DNA of 64,000 bases from Scolanthus callimorphus (GCA_033964015.1 JAWWUD010000110.1:367403-431402); one strand, 5' to 3'. Counted from the first letter of the stretch, positions 35,331-48,337 are shown. The notes: generated from the letters alone by a model not told the origin. A program made the numbers and translations.

Positions 35331-37365
35331 GATGAAGAAGGTAAAACAGATGCCGATAGTGGTTATTTCAGCAACTTCTCTATAAAAATTTCGGCGCGCT
35401 TCGCGCAAATAAAGAAGGACATCTATTATACTATTTCACCAACGAAGACACTACCCTCACGCCATTTACAAGAACAAGTGTATCTGGACGAGGAAAACCA
35501 AACTCTCCCAAAAATGCCCTGTAATGATAGGCCTGGCAGGCAGTCACTATATGTTTAAAAGAAGACCCCATAGGTAGGCGTGAGTTCGACATTATAAGCA
35601 TAGCAATTCGTCATTTGGGCCGCGTTTCACGCACATGAATAATAACTTCATCATTTGCGGCGCGCAGTAGTGCACATGAATAATATAACCTTGTTGGCTC
35701 AGGAGCCCATCAATAGAAGCTTTCATCTACCTTGGTAACCTATATAGTTGAGGTAGCGTACTTCCTGTGCTCCTGGCTGTGGGGACATCTATTTGAGGGT
35801 ATTCGCTGATTGGCTGATTTTGAACGTTCGGGGCATGCGCAGAAAGTTATTTCTCTCAACAGCTCTGTATCAAAATTCGCGCATGCGTCACTGGATGCCA
35901 CCCCACGAGGTGACGAGGCCGGGGAGCTCTGGGTTCGAGAATGGTTTTGAGAATGGTCTATTCACTAAAGTTCACTGGAGTATGACCATGCGTGCGCAAA
36001 CAAGTTGTATATAAATATTGGAACAGAAAATTACGGCATAATATCTCACATTTTCCTGCTTTAGGCGACCCAAACTCTAAAAAAATTTCGAACTGCCATT
36101 TGAAATTCGCCCTGGTCAGCCACTCCTCTGTTATTGTTTTCATTCGAAACGTAGAAGTCTCGAAATAGCCAAGTGGAAAATAAAGTTTTGAGCTTCATTT
36201 ATTGAATTCAATCGAAAATGTCGGTTTGCATTCCCAAAATCAGCTGGAAATGCATGCCCTCTCCGACTCGATATGTTGCAGGGCAGACAAAATGGCGGCT
36301 GACCACAGAGAATTTCTGCAGAAACGCATCCATGGGAAAAGCTTAATCTTTTTGGATAGCCATAAGAAATCCGAACATGGGAAATTCAGCTTTTCCCGCT
36401 GATAGGTTTCTGCAGAAATTCCCTGTGGACTGAGGAGGCTCTTTAAATATAAAATGCCTTTTCAAATTCATGTTATTCTCAATCCGGTTTTGTGAGTAAA
36501 AATAATGCACCATTTGCTGTAGTCGTTGCTTTTATTTAGATTTAGAAATTACGCATCCCTGAAAATAAAGATTGTAGGTGGCCATCGGCTAATTTGAGAG
36601 GGATAAGTAAATTTAATAGTTTCATTTCCTACCTTTCGGCTTGAAGCTTTGACCTTCAAAAACGCTTGTTAAAAGCTTGTACTTGTATGGGCCCAGGTAG
36701 CCGTGCTGTAGCAGTTTCGGGTTAAATGGCAGACGGATAGGAAGGAAGAACTCTGAAAAGCCACTATGCAATGAACATGTGCGTTCCTTTGGTTGAACGA
36801 TGTATAGGAGTTCCTGAAATAATGAATCTTAACTTTTAACCCGCCGCTACAATAAGTCAAGTTTATCACTAGGATCGAAACGAATAGTATCTTCGCGGTA
36901 TGCAAATTTAGGGATTTGGGTTAGGGATTTGAGCGGAGTTGTTCCCAAAAAGGCCCATTGCAGATAGGAACAGGTTGACAGGAACATCTGTTTCTGTTCA
37001 CTCAAATGAACATAGTCCAGTAACTATTGTCTCAATAGTCGCATGACTCATCATCGGGTATGGGGGATAAACGGGTTCCAAGGGCACGCTTTAATCTGAG
37101 TAATACATACTTATAGTTCATTGGTCATTTTAGTTGAAATTTATACCCGTCATACACTCCATAAACACCATATCCGATGATCTCAAAACAAGAATGCAAT
37201 GTTTCGGATGCATGAATATTAATAAAGCAGTTGCAAAATTGGCTGTTTTCTATGAGAGCATCAGGTATGGGGGTAAAAGAAGTTAACAGATTTTCTATTG
37301 ACCTATTAACTCGACTCCAATAACACTTCGCAAATCATTAGTGCATATATAAAGTAGCATAATAA
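35331..37365. other. Non-coding stretch with one small inverted repeat
   Basis: An inverted repeat at about 36303-36427 (CCACAGAGAATTTCTGCAGA / TCTGCAGAAATTCCCTGTGG). No gene recognised. Confidence 0.45.
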
Positions 37366-38018
37366 TTGCATAATAACATGCAATTGAATCCAGGGAAATG
37401 TAAAGTGTTGTCAGTCGACTTTCTTCACTATAATAGTTATCAATGTCCGCCAGTCGCTACGGGCGGTGTTGTATTAGAGCAAGTCAGATCATTTAAGCTA
37501 CTCGGGGTTTATATAACCGAAGATCTGACTTGGGCGGTTCACTGCAACTTTATAGTGAAGAGGGCCAACCGTCGTCCTTATGCTCTTAGGGCACTTAAAA
37601 GGGCTCTGGTGTCCCGTCTGCAGATGTAGTTATTGTGAACACTTCTTTAGTAAGACCTATCTTAGAGTACGCATGTGTTGTATTTGCAAACCTACCACTC
37701 TATCTATCGGATGCCATAGAAAAAATACAAATACGTGCCCTAAGGATCATTCATCCAGCATTGTCATATAGTGAAGCTCTAAGAGAGAGTAGGCTACAAC
37801 CACTCTGCGAGAGAAGGGAAATCGCCTGTGAAAGATTCATCAGGAATCTAAGCCCAGAAAATCCCGTGTACAAGTTAGTCCAAAGTCGTATTATCTCACC
37901 CCAATGTAATTATGCTTTAAGACCAAGAGAATCGAACATTATCATCCAAAACACTGCTACAACTAGATTCAAGAATTTCGTGACGAACAAATACGCGAAT
38001 TGTATCACACGCGAATAA
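37366..38018 (+). pseudogene. LINE reverse-transcriptase C-terminal fragment, frameshifted
   Basis: The first frame has MQLNPGKCKVL and FKLLGVYITEDLTWAVH, the known thumb/connection region of jockey/CR1-like reverse transcriptases. It stops at 37629. A second frame (37635-38018) continues with VRPILEYACVVFANLP and IEKIQIRALRIIHP. One frameshift near 37620-37640 separates them. No endonuclease or RT core is present, so it is a 5'-truncated dead copy. Confidence 0.85.
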
Positions 38019-38182
38019 GTTTGCTATTGTATATACTTTTATAATGTTCATCCATTATTCATAACGCAGCTGTCCAATCTGAAAGCGGTATTCAGGTCAC
38101 ATGCACAGGCATGTAAACCGGATACAACTCCCATCAAACTAAAAGCACGGGGAGGGCTTGAATAGTCAGCAGGGAAAGTGTG

Positions 38183-38310
38183 GGGTTAATGAATAAATAC
38201 AATAGTTAATAGATCTATTAGTATTCTATAATTTTTTTATAATACTAATGTCGATATTAGTATTCTAAAAAAAATATAGAATACTAATAGATCTATTAAC
38301 TATTCAAACA
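38183..38310. repeat. AT-rich palindrome
   Basis: AATAGTTAATAGATCTATTA and its complement flank a loop of ATTCTATAATTTTT/AAAATATAGAAT, just downstream (minus) of the recombinase gene. It could mark an element end. Confidence 0.75.
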
Positions 38311-38373
38311 AAATAGTCAAACATTTAACAAAACACATGGCAAGGAAAACATTTTAATCACAGTAGAACTTAT

Positions 38374-39624
38374 CTACTTAACATTGAAATTGATTGTGCA
38401 GTTATTAAATACTGCATTACTTGCAATACTTTTAAGTATAGCAGAAGGCGCAGTATTCTCAGTAGGCATATCAATACAAGCTAAATCTTCATCTGAAATC
38501 TCAAACAAAAATTCGTTGGTGCTACTATTGGCGCCGAAATTACCAGAAGGCAAATCAATGTTTGCTAGAACGTCATCAGATAAATCATAAGCAAAATCAC
38601 TAACTGCTCCAACTCTAACACTCTCCTGACAGTTACGGGCACTATTAAAGTTAAATTCAAATGTTGGATATTCATTAGCAGATTCAACTTTAGGCTCTTC
38701 CCTCTTTACTACGGAAATAGCGCGCGGCCCAAGAACGGCACTGGCCTTGGTGGTTTGTGTCTCACTGGGCCTCTGGTATTTAAATAGCGCATTCGATGTA
38801 TGACCAGTTCTTTGTCGAATTATCTTCTCTTCCACGCCGCTTTGAAATAGTGCGGTAGCACAAGTAATCCTTAAACAATGAGAGGTCTTGCGTGGCAAAT
38901 TCGCTTTTGCACAGAGTTTGTCAGGTAAAATCTTATTAAGACTGCCTAACCCAATCGGAGCCCTTTCATAACCCATACTCCCATCCCTCTTGGGTCGTAA
39001 ATAGAAAGCATCTACACCCTTCGCAATATCTTTGACTTTTTCTATGTACAAAGCATAAATTTCTTGTAAACATGGAGTGTGAGCTTCGCCAACTTTATGA
39101 CATTCTTGTTTGATATATCTCGGTTCTTTCTTTAAATCTTTTAACCCTCCATGAAAGGTTTTAGAGGCGGATTCGTCAAATACAATAAAGTTATCTATTA
39201 GCTTAATATTGCAAACACGGAGCATTCTATGCTCGTTAGCACGAAGACCAAATAATTTGCCGTTATAGTAATACATTGTATTAACAAAAGACTCAGCTGA
39301 ATTACAGTTGCCCAGCAAGTTGAGTTTCCATAGCGTGTTCTCGTCTTCAACTGTCACGTCTTCCCTCTCTGGTATCTTGGAAGTCGTTGCTATTCCCGCC
39401 TTCGTTGCGTCTCGCATCTCCGCATCCAAGGCTTTGCGAAATGTTGAAAACCTAAAAAATCAATATAAAGTTCAGTGTTTTATAACATCTAAAAGAAAAG
39501 CATAATGTGGCCTACACATTAACTAAATCAAATTAACTTACCTCAAATCACTCTTGTTCAATACATTAACAGCATTTTCCGCCTTCGTCTCCTGGATGTG
39601 CCTGTTAATTCCGCATACAGTCAA
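38374..39624 (-). CDS. Crypton-type tyrosine recombinase, at least two exons
   Basis: Minus strand. The main exon is 39451-38374; an upstream exon is about 39624-39542. The 90-bp intron (39541-39452) has donor GAG/GTAAGT and acceptor TTTTTTAG/G, and splicing gives an in-frame SDLR/FSTFRKALDAEMR join. That matches the family consensus at this point, so the TTG at 39429 is not a true start. Catalytic residues of a tyrosine recombinase are visible: Arg in GLRANEH, H-x-x-R in SHCLRIT, His in TGHTS and Tyr in FKYQR. The C-terminal ~120 residues are acidic with a NNCTINFN tail. The family is known from KIAA1958/ZMYM2-like genes derived from Crypton transposons. The first exon(s) with the ATG were not found. 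It may be a domesticated gene or a transposon copy. Confidence 0.75.
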
Positions 39625-41800
39625 CTGTCATTGATCTCAGTATGTTCCCCCTATACACGCCTTAAGGTGACTCATGCGAAAGTCAGAGCGGATTTGGCGA
39701 AAATATATTTTCGTCTACAACTTTAAAAATATACTCGCTATGAACTTCAATCTTGGAGAATATAAGCAGGCATCTTTTGGTAATATGTATGCATTATCAG
39801 ATCTCCATTAGCGTTAATACTTTTAATAATAACTAAGCTTAAATGGACCGCTTCCTTGAGAGATCAACCCCGCGCAAAAAAAAGTTTCTGGTATTTTTGA
39901 ACGAAACTCCGTTAATCATATTGAAGTCAGTTGGACTAAGTGTTAACGAAGTTTCAGGAAATTCGTTGGAAGCAAATTGCATATTTTAGAAAAATAGGCC
40001 AAAAACACGACTAAAACTCTAAAACACTGGCTTTGTGTTAAAATACTTTAGAAAGTGTACACTTTATCAAGCGAAACAGAGCTTTATTTGCCGTTTTTAC
40101 AAGAAACGATGCGCAGTTTAAAAGTTTTATTCGTAATACTTATTCAGTTATAAACTAAAACTTTCTTTCCAGTTTCACACATTTATGTCTAAATCGGAAG
40201 TTCGTGTTAGTCGGTCTGCTGGCATGTGTTGTGAAATATTAGTAACGCGAAAGTAACAACTATAGGCTTGTGCTTGATTTTATGGCGAGACATTGAATGC
40301 ATTATTCATCAAAATTTTACTGGAAAGAATATTCTAAAGCTCTATAAATTTGCGATCTTTAAAATCAATAGCACGGCGTGTACAGATTACTCGATTTGCA
40401 TCGCAGCGTGAACCGAAGTGACCCGGTGTTTATAACAACAAAACACAACAAGTATTATAAGTAAAGGTTATTTTTATCGGTGTATAACATAAGACTGAAC
40501 GTAAGAGTGGAGTAACCGAGTAATTTTAAATTAAAACAGAATTGCAGCTACCATCAAATAAATGTTGTTCTGATTGTTGAGCGAGAGGAACCTGGTGTCG
40601 GGCTTTCTTCGCTTCCGATTGGTTAAATCGCACTTTTGAAACAAAGGCGGCCAGACACAAACGGTTGGTACGTGGCAGTGTAATGCTCGCATGGCATGGC
40701 CCGCGGCTCTCATTCTGGCAATACAAACTTCGTTACAGAATCTGTCGATTATATTATGGTTGGACATTTCTCCCAGCCTAATCCTCGAAAGATACTACCA
40801 AAGAATAAACGCGGATATTATTGACATATAATATGTAAGAGGTGAGTTAGAATTGTTGTTATTCTCAGGTCTAAGTAGTCCGTAAAGTTTCTGTGCTGAG
40901 TTTTGAGCTTATATTCCCGACATCACTTGTATAGTCTTTGTATTATTGACAAAAACTATCATAGTGGCGGGGGTTGAGCAAATCAAGAGAACTACCTATG
41001 ACTTTTTTTTGTTTCGTATCAAGGGTTCAGATTCGCGATCAATATAATCGGGTCGAACTTATGAGCAGTGATAAATCTCTTTGCAGTAATCAGTAATAGT
41101 CTTTTGATCGGTTGTTTATTTATAATCTCGCCCCAGCGGCACAACGGTTGATCTTAGACCATTTCGAAGTTAGGGGTTACTACAAAGAAAAAATTGAATT
41201 ATTCCACCTTTTTTCTTGTTTGTTAAATGTTCATGCAGCTAATTTTAGAGATTTTTAGTACCGAGCCACTGCTCAAGAAAAACGCGCTTTGGTGATAGTG
41301 AGTCATTCACAGCATTTTCAGATCTGGTTGCAAAGTTTAATCATGCGAAAAAAAGTTTCTCCACGTAAAAAAACTACACACTTGTCTCACATCAAGTCCA
41401 ATTTCAGTTTCACATAAGTTAACATTTCACATACGCATCAGTTTCTCACGCCGTTATTTAATGTTTTGTACGCAAAATAATCTCCCAAGTTTGTAAGATC
41501 CAGGAGGTCACCCCAAGATTGTGAGAGGAACTCCCGCATAATCAGAGGTGCCAAATCTTCATTTTTATTAATGAAAAATGTCAGACTGACTGTAATTGGG
41601 GAAATGTAGGCTGCTCTCAGATCTCCTAGGAACTGCCACATTATTGAAGGGTTGAAACTTGCGTTAATTTGGCTCCCGTATTTTCCTATGAACTCCCAAT
41701 TTGTAAAGCTTAGCTTGATTGCTATAATTCACAAAAGTTAGGAGAATCTAGGATAACTCGGGAAATCCTAGGATTTGCCAAATCCTGGGAGATCAACTCG
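39625..41800. other. Non-coding stretch upstream of the recombinase gene
   Basis: No recognisable exon. The frames at 40526-40767 (minus) lack any known domain. The region may hold introns and 5' exons of the recombinase. Confidence 0.4.
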
Positions 41801-42080
41801 CACGTGGCCTTTATTTTACAACATCGCGGTATCCCCATCGCTTTAAAGTATAAGGAACACTGCTTCCCAATTATGCATCAAGGGAACAAATCGTTCCTTT
41901 TAAAATCGGAACGCTTGTTCCCAAGATCCATATCTAGGACCTCATACGTTCCTTTAGTGAAAAGGACCGTTGTGGATCATAGGAACTCTTTGTGCTTTAT
42001 TGTGTTGCAGTAGAACAAAATATTCCTATTGCTAAAAGGAACAATATGATCCCATTTGCTCAAATGGGAACAAAGTGTTA
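41801..42080. repeat. GGAAC/GTTCC-rich segment, left of the BEL element
   Basis: The pentamer GGAAC or its complement GTTCC occurs every few tens of bases (for example 41849, 41882, 41894, 41910, 41919), often as GGAACnnn or nnGTTCC around short variable spacers. The same texture resumes at 46588-47150. Confidence 0.65.
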
Positions 42081-42335
42081 CCTTGTCAATGAGAGTCACC
42101 TTGTGTAGATTTCAATTCGTGACGGGAAACATCTCGAGACACACGGAACTCAAAATGACTTTATTCGTCTCTGACATCACACGAAGCGAAGTGGTTCAAC
42201 TTTAAAACAAATCCAATGTCATACATAATGAACCTACAAAAAAGGCAACTGCTTACGATTATCTGCCCTCAAAATATTAAGCGAGATAAGATTTGTAGTC
42301 CAGATTTCGAGTCTTAGTGACGTCTGACGTCTGGT

Positions 42336-42419
42336 AATCACTAACCTTGTGTTTTTTTGCTAGCTGTCAATTAATTGACTGAACCGGAACCTTGACTGAA
42401 CCGGAACAGGAAACGAAAT
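42336..42419 (-). repeat. Direct repeat at BEL 3' side (LTR fragment)
   Basis: AATCACTAACCTTGTGTTTT...CTGAACCGGAACAGGAAAC closely matches 46503-46585. The two copies are in direct orientation on either side of the pol remnant, as LTR pieces would be. The tandem ACTGAACCGGAAC lies inside. Confidence 0.7.
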
Positions 42420-42521
42420 CTTATATTCCGACCCCTAAAGACGAGCCTTATTTATGAGTAAGATTTCCGAGCTACATAACAATGTCAACCAATCAGTGTT
42501 CATTAAAATAGTTCATAGAAT

Positions 42522-45500
42522 TTATCCTTCAATTGCACCCTCTAAGAGTACTATTTTGGTGATCGGACGGACTAGTACTGACGACTCAGTCTTCAGAGTG
42601 ACGCTCCTCACTAGCTCATCGTTGCAGTTCTTGTGGACTTTTGTGACACGACCGAGCGGCCATCGGGATCTCGGGACCTTCTCATCAACGACAAGCACAA
42701 TATCGTCTACCTCATAGCAGCGTGATGGTTTTACTCACTTCTGTCGTTCTTGTAACTGTGGCAAATATTCTTTGAGCTACCTCCGCCAGAAGACGTCTGC
42801 TAAATATTGCACATGCCTCCATCGTCTGTACATATAGACATCTTCTCTGGTAAAGACTCCAGGGGGCAAGCTGGGCTCTGCACGTAACAGACGAAGATGG
42901 TTCAGGGTAAGCGCTTCTAAGTCATTCGGATCGTCTGAGCTCTTCGTTATCGGTCGGTTATTCACGATCGCTACCACTTCGCATAGGAGTGTTGAAAGTG
43001 CCTCGTTATCCAGCACTTGTTCTTTGAGCACTGTACCTAGCACTTTTCTCACCGTTCCGATGCTGCGCTCCCAAATACCACCTTGATCACTCAAGCGACG
43101 CCGTCGGAGAGTTAAAAATCCATCTGATATTCCTCTGGAGCAGGTATTCATGTATCTGTAGTTGGTTCCGTTGAGCAATTGCCTCACGAAGTTCCTTGTT
43201 TCCGCTTGTAAAATTGCTCCCATTATCGGATCGCATTTCGTCAGGAACACCTCTCCTTGCCAGGAGTCTCCTTATTGAATTGATGAAGGAGTCCGTGTCT
43301 AAGCTAAACGCTATCTCAATATGAATAGCTCGTGTCGTCAAACAAGTGTGCAAGGCACCATAACGCTTCATCTCCCATCTTCCTCTCTTGACGGTAAACG
43401 GTCCAAAACAGTCAACACCTACAAAGAAGAATGGTGGTTTATCGGGCGTCACTCCTTCAATCGGGATGTCTGCAATCTTCTGCCGAGAAACTGGAGCCTG
43501 TTGCTGGCGACAACTGACACAATGGATTAATATCTTCCGAACTGCCACACGAGCCTTGATTATCCAAAATCGCTCTCTGATCGTCGATAAAACTTGTTCC
43601 AGGCCCACATGCTCTGATGTAGAATGCACGTCTTACGATGAGGTCCATAACATGATGTTTGCTGGGAACTATGATGGGATGCTTGTTGACTTCCGGTGGT
43701 GCATGTGCCAGACGACCACTGACGCACAACAGACCATTGACAACAACTGGACTCAAACGGTAGATCGAACTACTCTTTTTTATGCCGTCAGCAATCTTCT
43801 TTTTTCTCTTCTTGCTTGATCCGTCTTTACTCGACTCAGTGGACTCCGGACATTCTACACCTGACCACTCATCTATAAAACTCTGCCTCTGGACATACCT
43901 CAACAGCTCCTCCTCACAGCTTCTGCTATGCGCAACTCGTCTACGGTCAACAGTTTAGCTTTATCCGTGGGGCGCTCCCTTGAGACTTCTCCGTGCTTGC
44001 ATCTTCTATTTGCATCAAGCAGATTGGCTCGGTATCTCAGGACCCACGCAATGAACCTCTTCAGTCGATGCCACAACGAAAATTGTTGAATCATTCTATC
44101 CAACGGGTTGTTGGGGTGTACGAGAGTGCGAACGAGGTAACTTCCCTTCTGATTTCTGGATCACATTCTGGAACACTGCAAAGGTCCTCTACTTCATCTG
44201 GCCACCGATCGTCTTCCCTCCACAAGAATCTGGACCATTAATCCAGCGATGGTTGTGAACCAGCTCTTGGAACCGTTAAGCCTCTACAGGCATCATCCGC
44301 CGGATTAACATTCGTGTTCACGTATCTCTATCGATCCGGTCGAGTAGCTCCACGAATCTTGGCGAGCCTATTGGCTACAAACGTATGGAAGCGTTTTCGT
44401 TGTTGATATATCGTAGCACGCATGTGCTGTCCGTCCAGTAGTACACGTTATCAATCTTGACATCTAACTCCTCTTGAGCCATCTGACTTAACCTTGTAGC
44501 TACGACCGCAGCAGACAACTCCAAGTGAGGAATTGTGACTACTTTCTTTGGCGTTTGCCTTGATTTGCCAAGTAGAAATGCACAATGAATCTTTCCTTCG
44601 CTGTTCACAAGTCGAAGAAACGAAACAGCGCCATAGCCTTGCTGAGATGCATCACAAAAGGTATGCAACTGACACGATAGAACCCTTTGGTATCAAAGGA
44701 CGTGGAATACTGAAGTGACGTAACTTGAGTTATTCCTCCAACCAGGAACGCCAGCGTTCAATATGCTCCGAAGGGATCTGATCATCCCAGTCCAAGCCCC
44801 TTACATTCAGATCTCGTAACATTATCTTGACTGGTAGGATGATTGGGGCGATGAACCCTAGAGGGTCATATATAGAACTCATGGCCGATAGAATACTTCT
44901 GCGCGTCAGACTCTTCTCCTTCGTAGAACCGCGGGAGAGCTTGAGGCCCACTTGGTTAAATGGAATCCACCATTACTGAGAAGCTGGGACACCTCGTTCA
45001 TCACTCGGATGGCTTCTTCTTCATTACTGACCAAAATCAGGCAGTCGTCTACGTAGAAGTTTCTTCTTACCGTATCTACGACATCCACCGAGAACACGCT
45101 CGCGTTATCTTGGGCAGTCTGTTATAGCCCAAAGTTCGCACAACTAGGCGAAGATACGCCTCCGGAAAAGGTGCACACTCGTTTGATATTCTTCAGGTGT
45201 ATTCTCTAGGTTGCCTTCACGCCACCACAAAAAAACGCAGATAGTTTGAGTCCTTCTTCTCTACCCGGACCTGATAAAACATAGACTGAACGTCTGCCAC
45301 TAACGCTACCTCCTCTTGCCTGAACCGAGTGAGGACCCCAACCAGAGAGTTGGTTAGGTCGGGGCCTTGCATCAATCGGTCATTGAGTGATCTTCCTTGA
45401 AACTTCGAAGCGCAATCGAACACCACCCTTACCTTTCCACATTTGTTGACATTCAAAACCGGATGGTGTGGGAGAAGCCAGCTCAGCTGACCGGTATCTG

Positions 45501-46585
45501 AGACTTGATCATCAGGAACGTTTCGGGCGTAGCCCCTTTCTAACAGATCATCCATGAATGCAGAGTACTTCTCATGGTATTCGCTGTCCTTCCTAAATCT
45601 CCTCTCAAGCATCAGCAGACGATGTTCTGCCTGGACTTTGTTATTCTTCAAAGGAGGAGGATAAACTCGCCAAGGAAGCCCTATCTGGTAGTGATCATTC
45701 GCCAGCTTTACTGACTCTTGCATCATACTTAGCGCTCTCCTATCCTCTACCACCATCGATTTCTTCTCGCTAAACTGCGTATCGCTGAATTCCAGTTCAC
45801 AGAATCTCTCAAATTGTTGACTTAAATCTGCGTGCGCATCGATTCGATTAGAGTGGGCCATTGATCGTCCAACCGAAAATCGTTCTAACAAATGGTCCTC
45901 CGTCTTCGCTACGCCTAACTTCCTTTGGCTCGTGAGCCAAAGGCACATCGTTGCCGATTAATAAATCAATAAAAACGGAGTTTACTTCAGGTAGGTGGAT
46001 ACCGCTCAAGTGAGGCCATGTGTTTACATCCCTTTGACGCGGAATATCTTCTATAGTCACTGGAAGTTTCGGCCTTGAAAATACATTCGACAGTTCTAAA
46101 GTGTTCTCCCCTTGTAGGTTACTCACTTCCAGCTCAACAACTACGCATTCGCTTTCGACACTATCTTCATCCATAGTAGTCAATGACAGAGTAGGTTTCT
46201 TACCTTCGGCTTCGAGTTTAGATAAAAGCTGTTGCTGGTACAAAATGTCGTATTGGAGCTTGAATCAAGGAATGCGTAAGTGTCGATCATTCTTCTTCCT
46301 CCTTTCGCCTTTACTGTTACCCTGACTGGGACTATGGCGAGTCCTGTCGCGCATCCGGTCCCAGTAGCACTACACCGACTCTCTACGTTTACGAAACCAT
46401 TTTGAGCTTGGGGTTCATTCTCTCTTTCTTGAGTCTCGTCTGTTCTGCATCTCACCTGTGTGGCGACCACGTTCCGAAGATGACGTACCTCTCTCAGTAG
46501 GAAATCACTAACCTCGTGTTTTTTGCTAACTGTCAATCAATTGACTGAACCGGAACCCTGACTGAACCGGAACCGGAAACTAAAT
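42522..46585 (-). pseudogene. BEL/Pao LTR retrotransposon, broken pol
   Basis: Minus strand, in order: aspartic protease domain (about 46500-45860; [14 protein letters not shown] and [17 protein letters not shown]), reverse transcriptase (45948-44906; VRVVFDCASKFQGRSLND, then YVDD at about 45055), the linker [14 protein letters not shown], RNase H (44668-44375; FCDASQQGYGAVSF), zinc-binding and integrase core (43903-43087; HCVSCRQQQAP, MRSDNGSNF) and the DUF5641 C-terminus ending at 42522. At least seven frame breaks or stops interrupt it, and gag is missing. The protease catalytic motif reads DSSS where D-x-G is usual. The domain order is known for BEL/Pao; the copy is dead. Confidence 0.9.
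46503..46585 (-). repeat. Direct repeat at BEL 5' side (LTR fragment)
   Basis: It matches 42336-42419. It joins directly to the protease region, with no gag between, so an internal deletion of the element's 5' half is inferred. Confidence 0.7.
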
Positions 46586-46587
46586 TG

Positions 46588-47150
46588 ACACCTTGTTCCT
46601 AATTCCTGTTTAATTGGGAACAGCACGTTCCCTATTTTCAGACAAAGGAACTTCACGTTCCCCTTTTGGTTAGGTCCAATTTGGTGATGGGAACAGAATG
46701 TTTCGAATTGGGAGTGCGTTCAGGAACAAAAAGTTCCTGATTGAGTTCGACAAACTCGGTAATAGGAACTGGTGTTCCCATAATTTACCTTAAAGGAGAA
46801 CGAAACATCGACATAGGAACTTAGCAATTCGGAACTGTTGGTTCTTTAGTGCTGTGTAAAGGAACAATGGTTCACATTTGATTACGTTATTGGGAACAAA
46901 ACGTTCCCTTTCTTCAAAAGGAACGTCATGATTAGGAACGTGAGTTCCTAATTGTATAAGACAGGCCCAGCGTATTTATCTGTTTAGGAACAATGCGTTC
47001 CTAATCAGTGATACTTTTGTTCCGATTAACGCAAAATGTGTTCTTATTCATGGACATCGGGATGTTCGTATATCGAAGAAAAGGAACAATTGTTTGGTTC
47101 CTAATTTAGTTATAGGAACAAAGGAACAAAAATAGAGGAACGGGGGACCC
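46588..47150. repeat. GGAAC/GTTCC-rich segment, right of the BEL element
   Basis: It has dozens of GGAAC/GTTCC words, frequently as AACGTTCC or GGAACGT, at irregular 10-30 bp spacing. This is not a regular tandem repeat. It probably formed one block with 41801-42080 before the insertion. Confidence 0.65.
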
Positions 47151-47357
47151 TTTCAATTGACCGATTGTAGCACTCGTGCATCTCGGTTTTTAACGAAATA
47201 AATGATCAAGCTATCTGCCCTGGAAGCTAACCTAGTTTTAGTCCAAGTTTTGCAGCAAACCTCAAAGCAAGTAAGCAGAATTTCGGGGCTCTTTAAACAA
47301 TTTACGATAATCCTCATTTTAAGTTCGAGGTCAAGTTGGACGGACAAATTAATTTAC

Positions 47358-48337
47358 CTCCTTTAGAAGGAAGAAGGCCACAAACGCTGATGAATATTTT
47401 CCATATGTGTATGTGGCATTCAATGTCAGACGTTGACCCTCTTTGTCGTAGTCCATGTTGCCATGTATGTGTCCTATTTGCTCATTTGCGTCACTCTTTA
47501 CCGTGAACTGTAAAAACCATAAAATCATGTCAGATTTGTTGCAATAGCATGAAAAATGCCTGAAAATAATGGAAAAGAACCTGTAAGGCTAAAATTTTTA
47601 TTTTAAACCCCCTCCACATAAGAACCTATTAAGGCTAAAATTTTAAGTCTGGTTGTTATCAGTGCCAGTGGAGTTGCTGTAAAAGATGGATTAGGTAAAA
47701 CCTGCTGAATATTACGATCATCATCTGATTACATTTTAAAATAACTTGACATTAACATTTCTGTCTCATTTCAAGCTTTAGTGCTATGTTGAATGTCTAA
47801 TGTGTTTACCATTTAAATAATTACTCAAATTTATTTATAATATATTCAATTGAAATTCATATGAAAATTTAAGAACTTATTTAAAGAACCTTGGTAGCCT
47901 AAATTTGCTTTACGTACCATTTATATAAGAACCTGTTTAGGCTATATTAAAAAATCCAGGTTCTTATACGCGGGTTTTTACTGTACTGTTATTATTATTA
48001 CTGTACTCTATTATTATTCTCTCCTTCGTCCGGTGAAGCCCATCTCTAGGTAGTGGAGACGATTCTTGTGAGCACGAGTAATACTGCTGTAGGTGACATA
48101 CTTAAAATTTGAGTCTCTAGTGGCCGTGAATAAAATAATAATAACATTTGGCTTGGTCAGCGTTTTTTTTTATTTTTGGCAAAGTGGTCCCTCTGCCGTT
48201 GCCACCGCTGACTTACATACCGCTGACTTACATCAGCGAAATCTATCAGGTGCAGCTTCTCAAGTTAACGCCCATTCAGTGTAAACAGAAACATTATATT
48301 CTTACCATCTCAACTCTGCCATGAAGTGAAGGAGTTG
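47358..48337 (-). CDS. Two exons of an ependymin-related protein gene
   Basis: Minus strand. The small exon 48337-48306 (32 nt) lies between TTTGCCTTTTTAG and ATG/GTAAGA. The next exon, 47507-47358 (150 nt, exactly 50 codons), lies between TTTTTACAG and GGAG/GTAAAT. Joined, they give TPSLHGRVEM followed by FTVKSDANEQIGHI and MDYDKEGQRLTLNA. The order P-x(3)-GR, then a short spacer, then G-x-I-x-x-x-x-DYD-x-x-x-QR is the pattern known from the start of mature ependymins (secreted, calcium-binding glycoproteins). Clean splice sites and phase make a real host gene likely. The signal-peptide exon and the downstream exons with the remaining cysteines were not found; the latter may lie beyond the BEL insertion. 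The family call is moderate. Confidence 0.5.
47616..47985. mobile_element. MITE in the ependymin-like intron
   Basis: ACATAAGAACCT at the left and AGGTTCTTATACGCGGG at the right resemble the ends of 24885-25014. Internal TAAGGCTAAAATTTT words are repeated. Confidence 0.55.

Noticed and set aside
43388..43819. 143-codon plus-strand frame
   Set aside because: Antisense to the BEL integrase region.
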